From: Megalonaias nervosa
Lineage: Eukaryota; Mollusca; Bivalvia; Unionida; Unionidae
Length of the DNA stretch: 64,000 nt
Direction: 5' to 3'
Assembly (NCBI GenBank): GCA_016617855.1
Contig: JAECUM010016761.1
Span: 1 to 64,000 of the forward strand
Positions 35,206 through 45,370 of this stretch are shown here, one piece after another (the stretch's first letter is position 1; each line of letters starts with the position of its first letter). The notes under the pieces are model-generated. The model ran no database searches and was not told the DNA's origin. It saw only the letters and a program-made list of their open reading frames with translations. A program made the position numbers and the translations under genes.

Positions 35206-35421
35206 AGTAGTAGTTAAAATGGAGGTTTCTAGCTCAGGGACCCTATTTCCCTGTCCAATTTTTTTCAAAGCAAATACGAATATCACCCTTTTAGGTTGAT
35301 GGATGATTATGGCTCGTGAACCCTATTTTTCTCTGACTCAGAGACCCAGCAAATACAAAGCTGCTGTTTGAGATTATTTTATTTTTGAAGTTTAGACAAA
35401 ATTTCATACCCTATCATCACC
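35206..35421 (+). repeat. Left terminal inverted repeat of element B
   Basis: The outer 53 bp match the reverse complement of the right end with three differences. About 34 bp present in the right copy are missing in the middle. Internally the motif 'tgg/agCTC..G..ACCCTATTT' occurs twice as a subterminal direct repeat. The last codons and stop of the outermost gene lie inside the inner edge. Confidence 0.9.
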
Positions 35422-35875
35422 ATACATTTTTTGATAATTATTTTCATACCTGCTAACTCTCATCAGGAGAGTATCTGTTAACATACAGTTAACAATACAA
35501 AACTCGGGTATTAAATCGTCCATATCATATTTTGCACCTTGCAGATATGATCTTATCTGATCAAGTAATTTTTTATAAGTGATACTTGCTGTTTTACAGG
35601 CTTCTTTTTGTCTCAAGTCGCGGTTCAATTGTTTTACACGATGTTGCAAGAGAAACACCAACACCAGATATTATTAACAAAAACAGGTTTAATGATGCTC
35701 CATTTGAGATTATACCAGTCATTAGCAGTGGTAAATATGATGTTACCCGAAGTATATTGCTATTGTATTTGTTTTACATATCAAAGGTTTTTATGATAAA
35801 ACCTGTAATACGACATTAGTGCGTCCACATCCTGTTTTGGAATTTCCTCTGAAATATGATTGCAATCGATGATCT
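35404..35875 (-). pseudogene. Unknown protein 3, hydrophobic and helical (element B)
   Basis: Copy of the element A gene at 18,417. Readable: EEIPKQDVDALMSYY in one frame, a hydrophobic segment in another, then an open end with TASITYKKLLDQIRSYLQG and MRVSRYENNYQKMYG. Its stop lies within the terminal repeat. Function unknown. Confidence 0.55.
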
Positions 35876-35902
35876 TTTTTTATTATACAATATTTATAAT
35901 TT

Positions 35903-36808
35903 TTACAATAAGTTTTTGTATGGTTGCATGACTATTTTCTTAAATTTAGTGTAGTTTTGTAACGACAATTGTGAATAGCATTGGAGCGATGGAAATGGAA
36001 CATCATCTTCTTCACTGATGTCATAGTAATTATAGTTTTCTACAAAACTTGCTGATTCAACTTCTTCAAAAACTTTTCTCAGCATCATTGAAATTATCAA
36101 TTTCCTTGTCAAGATTTATAATTATCGCTAGAGATTTGTAGGTAATAATCGGATCAAAATTAAAATTTTGCTATATCATTGGTGAAATTGCGTTTAAGTA
36201 AGCTTTGATTATTAACTCCATATCTGCTGATATGCTAGTGATTTTAACTAGGGTTTCTTTGTCGTGGTAATACATACGAAGATGCTTAAAAATTTCTCAT
36301 TTTAGAAAACTATTATGCAAATTTTTGTTTCTTCTTAACTTTATTATTTTAACCTCAGCTAGTTTGTCAAGACGACTATAATTGTCGTTTATTCGTTTTT
36401 CTTCCTGTGCTTTGCCACTGTAAGCTCATGCTTTTATTTGATCTGATAGTATTATCAATTCCATATTTTCCTTGTCAAGCTCAAGCAATATTTTTTTTTC
36501 AGCAGGATTTCAGCTTGTTTTTGTTCTTCTAGACAATCATCAGGATGACAGTATCTGCTTATAATATCAAAGTTTCTTTTTGCTTATATTAGTTGTGGTC
36601 CTCGCATATGCATAACACAAACAAAATTAATTTCACTTTCTGACAATGACATACTGTTTATTGAATAGATGCTAATATATTTAATATTTTGTATTTTATT
36701 TGCCGCTAGTGGCCTGTTGCCGACATCTGTTATAGAAACATCTTTTCTCTTATTAAAAATTTTATCGTGAAATTCTCTTGCAACGGTTATAATTGCTGGT
36801 TCAGACAT
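35903..36808 (-). pseudogene. Unknown helical protein 1 (element B)
   Basis: Copy of 17,096-18,003. Starts MSEPAIITVAREFHDKIF, keeps FVCVMHMRGPQL and ends QPYKNLL. At least five frame breaks. The gene directly follows the fibre-like gene (18 bp gap). Family not recognised. Confidence 0.55.
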
Positions 36809-36825
36809 TATTTTACAATGTTAGA

Positions 36826-38057
36826 TTAAATTTGATCATCTAGTGTATTTGAAATGCTGTCAATCCTGGAAACGGGCCTTCAGCAGCAACAACATAAATT
36901 CAAAAATAAAAATGTCAACAGTATTCACAATTGGAATTATAAAGTATTGTGTTGTTGAAATATATGTGTTTGCTGTACTATACAACATTGTCCAGGTTGT
37001 ATCATTGTTTGATCCTTCTAATGCCCAATTAAAAATATGACCGGTAGTTGCATTTAATTGGCCAAGCAAATGAAATTGCTAAAAACAACTGCAACAGGAC
37101 ATCTGATTTTAATCCAAAAGTCACTGATTTCTCCATCAGTCATCCATTCTTGCCTATAATCAACAGCGAAAGTGTGATGAGGATAATTTTCAGGATAATA
37201 TGATGATTCACTTACCTCAAACTCAACTCGGTTATCAGATGCTTTAAAAAGTGATGGAATATACCCAGCATTGCTTTTTGTTCAATTTACACCACCACCA
37301 GATGAGTTAACTGGAACATATGTTGTTGTTATTTTGTTGGTTCTCATATTTATGTTGCCTGACATTGATCCACCGGATGATTTAAATATGGAGTGAGTGC
37401 TCCTTTTAACTGAGCATAACTAATAGCATCAGTATCATCAGCTGGTAGTGAATTTATTGAAAGCCCAGTTATTTTTGTGTTGTTGCTCATTATTAAATTA
37501 CCTGTCATTGTGTCGCTGGCCTTATTAAGCTTGTTATCATCAACATAATTTAGCAGAACATAACTCACCGTTTGTGTATTATCAACGTTTGCTGGTGGAT
37601 ATGTGGTTTTCAACCCAATAATTTTTTACTTGACATACTAATATTGCCAGTAACCGTTCCACCGGTCGTATCAAGTTTGTTGCCATCTACGTATTTTCAA
37701 CTGCAAATAACTTACAGCTTGGGTTTGATTTAAGTTTGCTGATTGATATGCAGTCTCCAAATTGATTAAAAAAAAATTTCCGACATAACCAAATTACCGT
37801 TTAACATTCCTCCTGTCAATGATAGTTTGTTATCGGCGATCCTTTTTAGTTGTGAGTAACTTGCCGCTCGAATAAGATCAACCTTTGGTGGTGGATAATC
37901 TACTTCTAAGCCATGTACTCATTGGTTTGACATCCAAAAAATCACCTGTCATTGTATCACCGGTTTTCTTGACGAATGTTGATGTATCAGTTATTGTTGG
38001 TTCATCAGCGGAAATGGATCCTGTAAGTGTTGTTCCAAATTTTGTGTAATAACTCAT
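36826..38057 (-). pseudogene. Phage-tail-fibre-like repeat protein (element B)
   Basis: Starts MSYYTKFGTTL at 38,057. The repeat region shows KTGDTMTGDF, DTMTGNLIMSNNTKITGL and DDTDAISYAQLKGAL units, about 41 residues each. The C-terminal head (36,826-37,280) ends NTLDDQI, like copy A's TLDDQV. Length about 410 codons. Stops and frame changes interrupt the repeats. The start lies 37 bp from the ATPase start on the other strand, so a divergent AT-rich promoter probably serves both. Confidence 0.7.
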
Positions 38058-38094
38058 TTACATAAAATATATAACATAAAATTATATAACAACA
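38058..38094. promoter_or_regulatory. Divergent intergenic gap between fibre-like and ATPase genes
   Basis: A 37-bp, almost pure A/T spacer (ataaaatatataacataaa) separates two divergent starts. It can hold TATA-like boxes for both directions. No motif was proved. Confidence 0.35.
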
Positions 38095-38780
38095 ATGGCA
38101 AGTCAACGTCGATATTAAATTGTGATACTGAATGATTAATCAAGCATAAACACAACAACGAACGTCCAGATTGTCATTATTTTATTGTTGGTTGTACAGG
38201 ACCTGGTAAAACAAATCTGTTGTTGAATCTTTTGATCAACGACAACTTTAACTACGATAGGGTATATATTTACACAGTTAATCTGCAGCAGGACAAATAC
38301 AAGTTACTGAGTGAGTACAACGATAAACTTTGCGATCTTGGCGCTGGGGAAGATATATTTTTAATCAAACAACCAGAAGATTTAGTTCCCATGAACGAAC
38401 TTGATTCGTCTGAGCATAAAATAATTGTATTTGACGATATCCCGCTAAATAATGAGGAGATGAATAAAATTAAGTGTTATTTTTCATTGTCGCTTAAAAA
38501 AAAATGAAATTCAGTTTATCTTGCGCAGGGGTTCTATAACGTCGACAGATTTATTTGGCAAAATACGGGATGTTTCATACTGTTTCCCGGACTAGATAAT
38601 GTTGATGTGAGAATTATTGCAAACGAGCAATGCAGTGATGTGACCAAAGATAAATTGATTGAATTACATCACAGAGCAACAAAGAATAAATACAATTTCT
38701 TTTTATTGATAAACTAGCGCGTGATCCAGCTAAAAGGTTTTGTTGTTGTATTGATAAATTTCTCTTGGTGAATTTTATAA
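38095..38780 (+). pseudogene. A32/FtsK-type packaging ATPase (element B)
   Basis: DNA-packaging motor. Walker A is GCTGPGKTNLLLNLL (38,190-38,235) and Walker B is HKIIVFDDIPL (38,418-38,450). Downstream, FYNVDRFIWQNTGCFILFPG and NVDVRIIANEQCSD match the family's C-terminal half. The central part (38,220-38,507) is open; the N-terminus and the part after 38,507 are in other frames. Ends near 38,717-38,780. Confidence 0.8.
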
Positions 38781-38781
38781 A

Positions 38782-39893
38782 GCGTATCAAAATAACAATC
38801 GATTATCATCAAAAAGTTGAATTACTAAAGAAATTGCTGCATCGCAAACTCCTTGTAAGAAAAAAATGGAAGAAGCACGTTGAGGACAATGTGTTGCAGA
38901 AGAAGAAACTGCTAAACTTTTTAAGCCGGTTCTTGAAGCGGTACTTGGCAAACAACCAGAAATGTCTACAATATCTCCAGAAGAACTAAAATAAGTACAA
39001 GGAAAAGGTTTATTAGGTTTACTTGGAGAAAGATCAAAAGAAGAAACTAAACAAATTGTAGAGGAACTTGTTAGAAAGATTGCTGATTCTGTTGCACGAC
39101 GAGCTGAATTTGACAGATTAATGGACAACCCTCTTGCGCTTCAGCATGCAATAGCAAGGTTGATGATTAATCCAGCTGAGTTAAAGAGGTTAATAAAAAA
39201 ATTTTCAAAACAAACTCAAGAATTATCTAAGGAACAAAGAAGAATTACTGAAACTATAATAAAATAATACCTGTTAAAGATCAAATAAGACTTTACAGAA
39301 AAACTGTTAGGAATAAAATAGAAAATTCTGAACTTTTTGTATTTATTGAAAAATACTTGGTAAAAGAAAATTTTAACGATCATAATAACATTCGAAAATT
39401 CGAAAACGGAACAATTATGATTATGATAAACTACTAAGAATTTTAATTTAAATAAAATTAAATGATTCTTTTATAGCTGAACAAAAGATCAAAGAAGCTA
39501 AAGCAGAGGGAGAAATAATGCCTATGTTAGATAAAGTGAGAGATGGAATTATTGCTGAGGTTTTATATAAGACAGCGAGCCAATACAGAACTAGACCAAA
39601 CGATTATGATAAATGGTTGGAATTTTAAAAGACCATTTGATCAGTATGAAAATAAACGAGATAAAAGATTACCAGATGAAAAAGAAAAAAAGCTGGATCA
39701 GGTATAAAATTTTTTTTACATCGAACACTGAAATAGTCAACCGACTTATGTTGTTGATATCATCAAAAGAAGCTGGTAACGAAGGTATAGAAATCGACCA
39801 TGAAATTATTGATATATTAGATCATTTTTGATCGAGTGGACTATTAACATCAGACGAATACGAAATTTTACATCGCGATCTTATTACGTAAAA
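38782..39893 (+). pseudogene. Long coiled-coil protein (element B)
   Basis: Copy of 14,366-15,541. Blocks in several frames: LGKQPEMSTISPEELK, RRAEFDRLMDNPLALQHAI, KRLIKKFSKQTQELSKEQRR, and a C-terminal part with EIIDILDHF and LTSDEYEILHRDLI. Heavily charged, heptad-like. Function unknown. Confidence 0.5.
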
Positions 39894-39920
39894 TAAAATA
39901 GAACACAAGAAAATAAAAAA

Positions 39921-40686
39921 ATGTCACTAACATCGACAACATTTTAACTAGATTCATCACAAACGAGTGACAGCGCAAACTTCTCCGTCTACTATAATCC
40001 ACCAATAATACTAAATCCAAATCAACAGTATGAAATTGGATTGATTTCTGCTACAGTAATGCATTCTATGGCAAATATGACAACAAACGTCAATGACGAC
40101 TTTACATTTAATCCTGGCGTGTGGGTGTCAGTTATAATACCACAAGGAGCTTATAACGTAACGAATCTTAATAAAGCAATAAAAGGGCTAATTAAAAAAA
40201 ATGGGGGAATCGCAGACAATTTCGAGTTAACTCCAAACTATAATACGCTAAGACCTATAGTCACATTAAAAAATAATTTGATAATCGACTTTTCACCAGC
40301 TACTAGTATTGCGTCTCTGCTATGTTTTAATAACCAACAATACAGCAGTGTTGCGGAACAAAGTATATCATACGAAGGAGATTTACTGGGTAACAGAAGT
40401 AAATTCGATTTTAATCAATTGCTCTACTGCATTAGGATCTTATTTAGCGTTGGGAAGCCAAGGTCAAACCAAATACAGCTTTTCACCAGATATTCAGCCG
40501 GGATTGCTAATGCAAATTACTCCTCGACAAATAATATAATATCCGATTAATCTTGAAAACCAGATAACAAATATAACAGTGCAACTAAGAGATCTGTATG
40601 AGCGACCACTAGATCTTAACAATAAAATTGTCACGTATTACTTATACCTACGAGTACAAAATTCATTTTGTAAGTTAAATATTTAA
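39921..40686 (+). pseudogene. Penton-like minor capsid protein (element B)
   Basis: Begins MSLTSTT. Open middle at 40,041-40,550. Motifs: ANFSVYYNPPIILNPNQQYEIGLI, IPQGAYNVTNLNKAIKGLI, DNFELTPNYNTL, and a C-terminal LENQITNITVQLRDLYERPL then YYLYLR. The 'x-P-I-x-L-x-x-x-x-x-Y-E-I-x-L' start and 'I-x-x-I-x-x-x-L-x-D' end are the usual bookends of Polinton penton (vertex) proteins. An early stop and a late frameshift break it. Confidence 0.7.
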
Positions 40687-40693
40687 TGACAAG

Positions 40694-41049
40694 ATGAGAC
40701 CAAAAATAAATATTGAGGAACAATTGTAGGTGGATTTTTCGGAAATATATTTACAAAAGTTGCTGAATTTTTACCGGGAATTAGTAAAGTAGCACCATTT
40801 GCAATTGACGCTGATAAAGCTTTTGCGGCTGGTACCGAATCTGCGGCTGGTACCGAATCTGCGGCTGGCACTGCAGTCGGACAAAAGAATGGTGATAAAA
40901 TTAGAAGAAGCCCAGACCCACCTCCGGCGGCACCTATAGTGTTGCCAACGCCTTCGGCGGTGGAAATAAAACAAGCAGTATTTGATATTGCACCAACAAA
41001 AGAAACAGAACGAGCTATGATAGCTATCACAACAAAATTATTGCCGTGA
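40694..41049 (+). pseudogene. Small basic protein with hydrophobic segment (element B)
   Basis: Copy of 13,301-13,603. GGFFGNIFTKVAEFLPGISK and a C-terminal APTKETERAMIAITTKLLP match. A triplicated AAGTES unit (GGCTGGTACCGAATCTGC, 40,828-40,870) and a Pro-rich insert are specific to this copy. A stop lies early in the frame. Confidence 0.55.
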
Positions 41050-41145
41050 GGTGAAGAGGTAATACGTAAGCAAGTAAATAAAACACAATGAAAATTGGAT
41101 TTCCCTCAGATATAGTAATTTTTTGTGATGAATATAAAATAAAAA

Positions 41146-42622
41146 ATGTCAGTTAAAACTTATCTTGATTTTGGTGAAGAATATGATACTGACAATACAA
41201 CAACAGAATTTGAGTATGTCGAATATCTCGACGATAACTTGAACGAACCAAATAAATCTGGTCCAGAACATTGTAATACCAGAGACAAGGATGTGTTTTC
41301 ATTGCTGCACAAGGCGATGTTGGAAGTTCGTGGTTGAATATTAAATGATGTTGGTAATCTTATTGCAGCTGGCACAGAAGTTGCACTTGTCAATAATGGC
41401 TGGAGTTTGTTCAAAAGTGCATGATATCAACTAGCAGATTAAACTGTGGAGGAAATTGATAGTTGGTTATCACTTGCAAGTAAAATGTTAAATAGTTTTT
41501 TTTTAGCAACGATTATTCAAGGATAATTGCAACAAATATGATGTGGTTCAAAGGCATAGGATTAGGACAAGCCATTAAAAGTGAATTTATTTGTTTTTGT
41601 ATATGGCGCTGAGCTGCTGCAGATCTAGTAATCATTAGAAATTTTCTTACAGCTAATGCCGCAAACCTTAGAATAGCACCACCAGCTGCAGCAGCGGATC
41701 CAAACTTTGTGAGAAACTCGCTGACGCAAGCATGTAATAATTTTTGGTGTAACACCAACAGGTGCAGCTGCAGATGTAGTCGCTATGTTAGGATTCATCA
41801 ACAATTCTTTTATTAACATACGCAGCGGAAGTTACAATGAGGGATATGTCAAATGAAAATCATGGCGGGATCACAACAAATAACATTGATGTTGCAGTTA
41901 ATACAATATTTGGATTTTGTCGTGACTACCATAAAGTATTTTGAGGGTTGAAACACACACTTATTTTAGATCATGCAGACCAAAACAATTGTCTTATTCG
42001 AGTTGGTGGAGCAGATTACGAAATTGGCTCAGTGGATGCCTCGAATTGTTCCATCAATTGCCAAGTCAATATAGATTAATGCAATGTTGGAATCATATGC
42101 AAAAAGATTTATTTTCTCCAACATAAAATATATCAAACAAGGTTCCTGAAGCAATCGACTGCACGTGGCATAGTACAGCGACGTCAAGCGAACAAATGCC
42201 AGGGCATGCATTTGGTGTTTCTCAGCAAACAGCATGACTTGGTAACCAAATACAAAACAATGTAGCTTCCGATAATGCTAATGTTAGAAGAATATTCGTC
42301 AGAATAAACTCTATAAACAATACCCAGAACAAGCGATTGAATGTGATTTTACAGCTGACGCTGGTAAAAATTTTATGAAAGCATATATGTACCTGATGGA
42401 AGCAATGCAAAAATACCAGGACGCTGACAGCGGATCACAGATTTATCTGATCTTTTTCTTTGATGTATCAAAACACTCTCAATTAATGCAATCTCAGAAA
42501 TAGAAGTAACTTTGACACTTGGAGAAGTTTCAGCAACTCCGTTTAACGTTTTTGCGCTTGTGTCTATTGACCGATTCTTGACAATTGACTCGGTGAAAGG
42601 TAGGATGACGGTACAAGTTTAA
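41146..42622 (+). pseudogene. Major capsid protein, double jelly-roll type (element B)
   Basis: Starts MSVKTYLDFGEEYDTDN; the start is conserved with copy A. Blocks in order: RDKDVFSLLHKAMLEVRG, AGTEVALVNNGWSLFKS, Ala-rich helices with repeated 'AAAAD' near 41,680-41,790, NTIFGFCRDY, LVGGADYEIGSVDASNC, MYLMEAMQKYQDADSG, and a final EVTLTLGEVSATPFNVFALVSID strand pair. About 490 codons, which fits Polinton capsid genes. At least six frame breaks. Confidence 0.8.
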
Positions 42623-42844
42623 TCTAACAAAATAAAATATAATGAAAACCGAATACGCAACCAGAGAGATGTACCTGACGCCCAGCCAAGTTAAAAAATT
42701 AGCAGCGGTTGCTAAACGCCATTCTGTTTCTTTAAAGATATCTCCATCTCAGGAGTCGCCAGCAAGAGATAAAACAGCAGTAAAGGTAATGTTGACGCAA
42801 CAACAGATCAATAAACTTAATCAGGGTAAACTGTTTGTTCTTAA

Positions 42845-43684
42845 CCATTTACCTCAGTGTATGGCTTTCTAGCCCCTCGATACACATGTAGCAAAGTTAC
42901 CCAAAGCAGTACGCTATAAATAGAACACCTGTTACCTATTCTGCTCCATACCCATAGGCCTGTTAAGCAGTGAAGTGTATGTTACGTTTAACAGGAATTT
43001 TAACCATTTTACATTTTTGGCACACATACACTATGTGTAGAAAGATTTAAGAGAGAAATCCAATCGTTATAACTATATAATTATTTTTCACAGAAGAATT
43101 TTTTTATGTGCTTTAAAATCTTGAGAGCACTCGTTCACCATCAAGAACGTGAAGCCGTGTGACCAACCGTAGCTGCCATTTCTCATACTCGAAATTTATA
43201 AGTTCTTTGTGTCTACATCACTAAATCAGCTGAATTTGATAATTTATAAAAACTAATGGCTTCCTATATCAGTATCAGAGCCTTTGCCCAAGTTATTGAA
43301 GCTTTCATAGTTGTGATTCTAATCGTGAAAACTCGAGTAAGTACTGAACGATATCCGCGACCTCCATTTTGGAGAGTGGAGATAACGAGCCAGTTACTTT
43401 AAATAGCAGATTTCGACCAGAGCATAAACAGTGACCACGTGATCTGACGTAATGGTCATTCACACCAATTAATGTAGTATCTAATAGGGGGTTTACACCG
43501 AAGGTGTCGCTATGAAGACCCACTCAAAATGGCTGATTTTTACAGCAGGCGTCAAAAGGCGCTTCCATGAGAATGGTGTAGAGGCGTCAAAAGGCGCTTA
43601 AATGCGAATCGGGTAGAGGCATCCAAAGGCGCTTCCGTGCGAATGGAGTAGAGACGTCCAAAGGCGCTTGCATGAGGTAAATGG
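42845..43684. mobile_element. piggyBac-type MITE, 840 bp
   Basis: Perfect 12-bp terminal inverted repeats (CCATTTACCTCA ... TGAGGTAAATGG) flanked by TTAA on both sides (42,841-42,844 and 43,685-43,688). TTAA target duplication and CC...GG ends are typical of piggyBac elements. It has no ORF of its own. Near its right end a 35-bp unit with 'GGCGTC(A/C)AAAGGCGCTT' repeats four times (43,545-43,670). Confidence 0.85.
43545..43672. repeat. Subterminal tandem repeat of the MITE, four 35-bp units
   Basis: Each unit contains 'caaaaggcgctt' (or 'ccaaaggcgctt') followed by 'gcgaat.g.gtagag'. Located just inside the right end only. Confidence 0.75.
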
Positions 43685-43936
43685 TTAAGTTGTCTGTTGC
43701 ACAAGTAACAGCGATGTTGAAACAGTGGTTTTCTTGGACCAGCACTTTTTGTGTTAGCTAGCGCAATACCAAAAATTGTATCTGTGCTAAGAACATTAGG
43801 ACTAACAGCAGCATCAGGGGCAGTATCTGGAGCAACTAAAAGAGCAGTATCTGGAGATGTATCAAACAAATCTATCGTCGGTGACGATGTCACTGATATT
43901 GTAGTTTTATTTGACAAAAAAAAAATAAATAAATAA

Positions 43937-44170
43937 ATGCCAGCTAGAAAAATAAAATCGTCCGAGGCAATGATGAAGCTGTCGACGACAAAAACTAAAA
44001 AAAAGAAAACAACAAAGTCATCAACAAAGTGTTCACGGGCGCCAAGGGCAACAAACCAAGGAGGAATTATTCCTTTCGCTCCACTTTTAGCGGGTTTAGC
44101 CGGCAGTCTAATTGCAAATCTGTTAGGAATCGGACGCGGAATGACTCTACCAGGGACCAGACACGATTGA
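43937..44170 (+). CDS. Small Lys/Thr-rich and hydrophobic protein (element B, open)
   Basis: 77 residues, intact. The N-terminal half is strongly basic (KTKKKKTTKSSTKCSRAPR). The C-terminal half is hydrophobic and glycine-rich (FAPLLAGLAGSLIANLLGIGRG), ending LPGTRHD. The matching but broken copy in A lies in the same place between the hydrophobic protein and the protease. Composition suggests a DNA-core or membrane-active virion protein; not proved. Confidence 0.6.
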   Translation: MPARKIKSSEAMMKLSTTKTKKKKTTKSSTKCSRAPRATNQGGIIPFAPLLAGLAGSLIANLLGIGRGMTLPGTRHD

Positions 44171-44554
44171 GTAATTCTGATATACTCGGAAAATTAAAAT
44201 CCGATGATGAAGTCTCTGAGAAAGGATTTTGCGGAGTGTACTCTAAAGATGAACAAGGTAATGTACCAGCAGGTGGTTCGTGTATTGTTAACATACAAAA
44301 CTTCAAGGATGGATCCAGAACTCATTGGGTCCCTGTTTACGATAATAATTATTTGATTTGATCCGACTTTCTCCGAGTGATCTAATAAAAAAAGTATGTT
44401 TTTAAAAAATTTAAAAAAAAATAATTAATCAATTAATCAACTACAGCCGGTTGGAACATCTGCTTGTGGATATTATTGTATTATGTTCGTTTGGCAGATG
44501 TCAAGAGATCCCAATTTTCTAAAGTTTATTTTACAATTTGAGGAAGAGCAATGA
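44167..44554 (+). pseudogene. Adenain-like cysteine protease (element B)
   Basis: Readable parts: SNSDILGKLKS, FCGVYSKDEQ, then RTHWVPVYDNNY (catalytic His), and after a frame break PVGTSACGYYCIMFV (catalytic Cys region) and FILQFEEEQ. The Asp motif is disturbed. Overlaps the end of the small basic gene in another frame. Confidence 0.7.
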
Positions 44555-44592
44555 TAACTTAGGTAGATTGTGTGTGACAATCGAACATAACA

Positions 44593-45370
44593 ATGTCGCA
44601 ATCATCAACATATTGCCTCAAATGTAAAACTAAAATGCCTAACACTGACAAGCAAACTGAAAAAAAGCAAAAAAAAAAAAAAAAACAACAGAATGATGCT
44701 AACAAGTATTTGTGCTGTTTGTGGCAAGAAGAAAAGTATATTCCTAGCTTTGCCAAAGGCAATACAAGACATACCGTGAGCAAACACAGAGTGATCGTTG
44801 GGATCTGGAATAGACAGATATTTTTGTCAACGATTAAAAAATGAAACAATGAAACAACAATGAAGTTATTGTAGCTGTAGTTGTGATAAGGATCTTTGTA
44901 TTGACCAAGATAAAATTGTTATGTACTGTCAATACTGCAATTGCCGAGAAGAAATTGGCTCTGGGATGGATATCCACAAACTTACTGGCAAATTACCGAA
45001 ACCGAGTGGAGGTTGGACATTGCCCGGTCACTAATACACTGGGACATACAATCCGCTAGATAAACAACTTGATGAAAACGATAATCCATTGGTAGGAGAA
45101 TAGCCCTATAATCAAGTTGATTTGATAGTAATGCACCATGAGATCTGTTATCGGGATGACGAACAATATAAGCTTGGATGTGATATGATAATGTTAGATG
45201 AACTTCGTAATATGGAACCTGCAAATATGCGAGAACGAATTGATAGAAAGCTAGTGCAGGGATTAATCAGAGCAAAATATAAACTTGGTCTTGGTAGAGA
45301 CTCGCTTAGAAGAGAATTGTATGATGATACTTCAATGAAGACGCTTGCAGCTGAATTACACAAACCTTAA
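44593..45370 (+). pseudogene. Zinc-finger plus PLA2-like protein (element B)
   Basis: Start MSQSSTYCLKCKTKM with a first CxxC; a poly-A slippage-prone run follows at 44,670. The PLA2-like part reads YNPLDKQLDENDNP, then NQVDLIVMHHEICYRD (45,115-45,157), then an open basic tail (RELYDDTSMKTLAAELHKP). In parvovirus-type PLA2 domains the active site is His-Asp; here it reads His-Glu. Such domains help virions cross endosomal membranes. Several frame breaks. Confidence 0.65.

Larger units (their letters stand above)
42642..43936 (+). pseudogene. Basic/hydrophobic small virion-type protein, split by a MITE (element B)
   Basis: Copy of 11,316-11,702. The first 67 codons (YLTPSQVKKLAAVAKRH to LNQGKLFVLN) are open up to the TTAA at 42,841. 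The rest resumes after the insertion (43,685 on), with a hydrophobic SAIPKIVSVLRTLGLTAASG segment and an end at about 43,936. Without the insertion the two halves align colinearly with copy A. Confidence 0.65.

Noticed and set aside
43545..43672. CRISPR-like array (regular units in the MITE)
   Set aside because: Units are contiguous and diverged with no unique spacers, and lie inside a transposon in a eukaryotic genome.
43552..43917. Minus-strand frame of 121 codons
   Set aside because: It spans the MITE repeats and the antisense of the hydrophobic gene, crossing the insertion boundary, so it cannot be a native gene.
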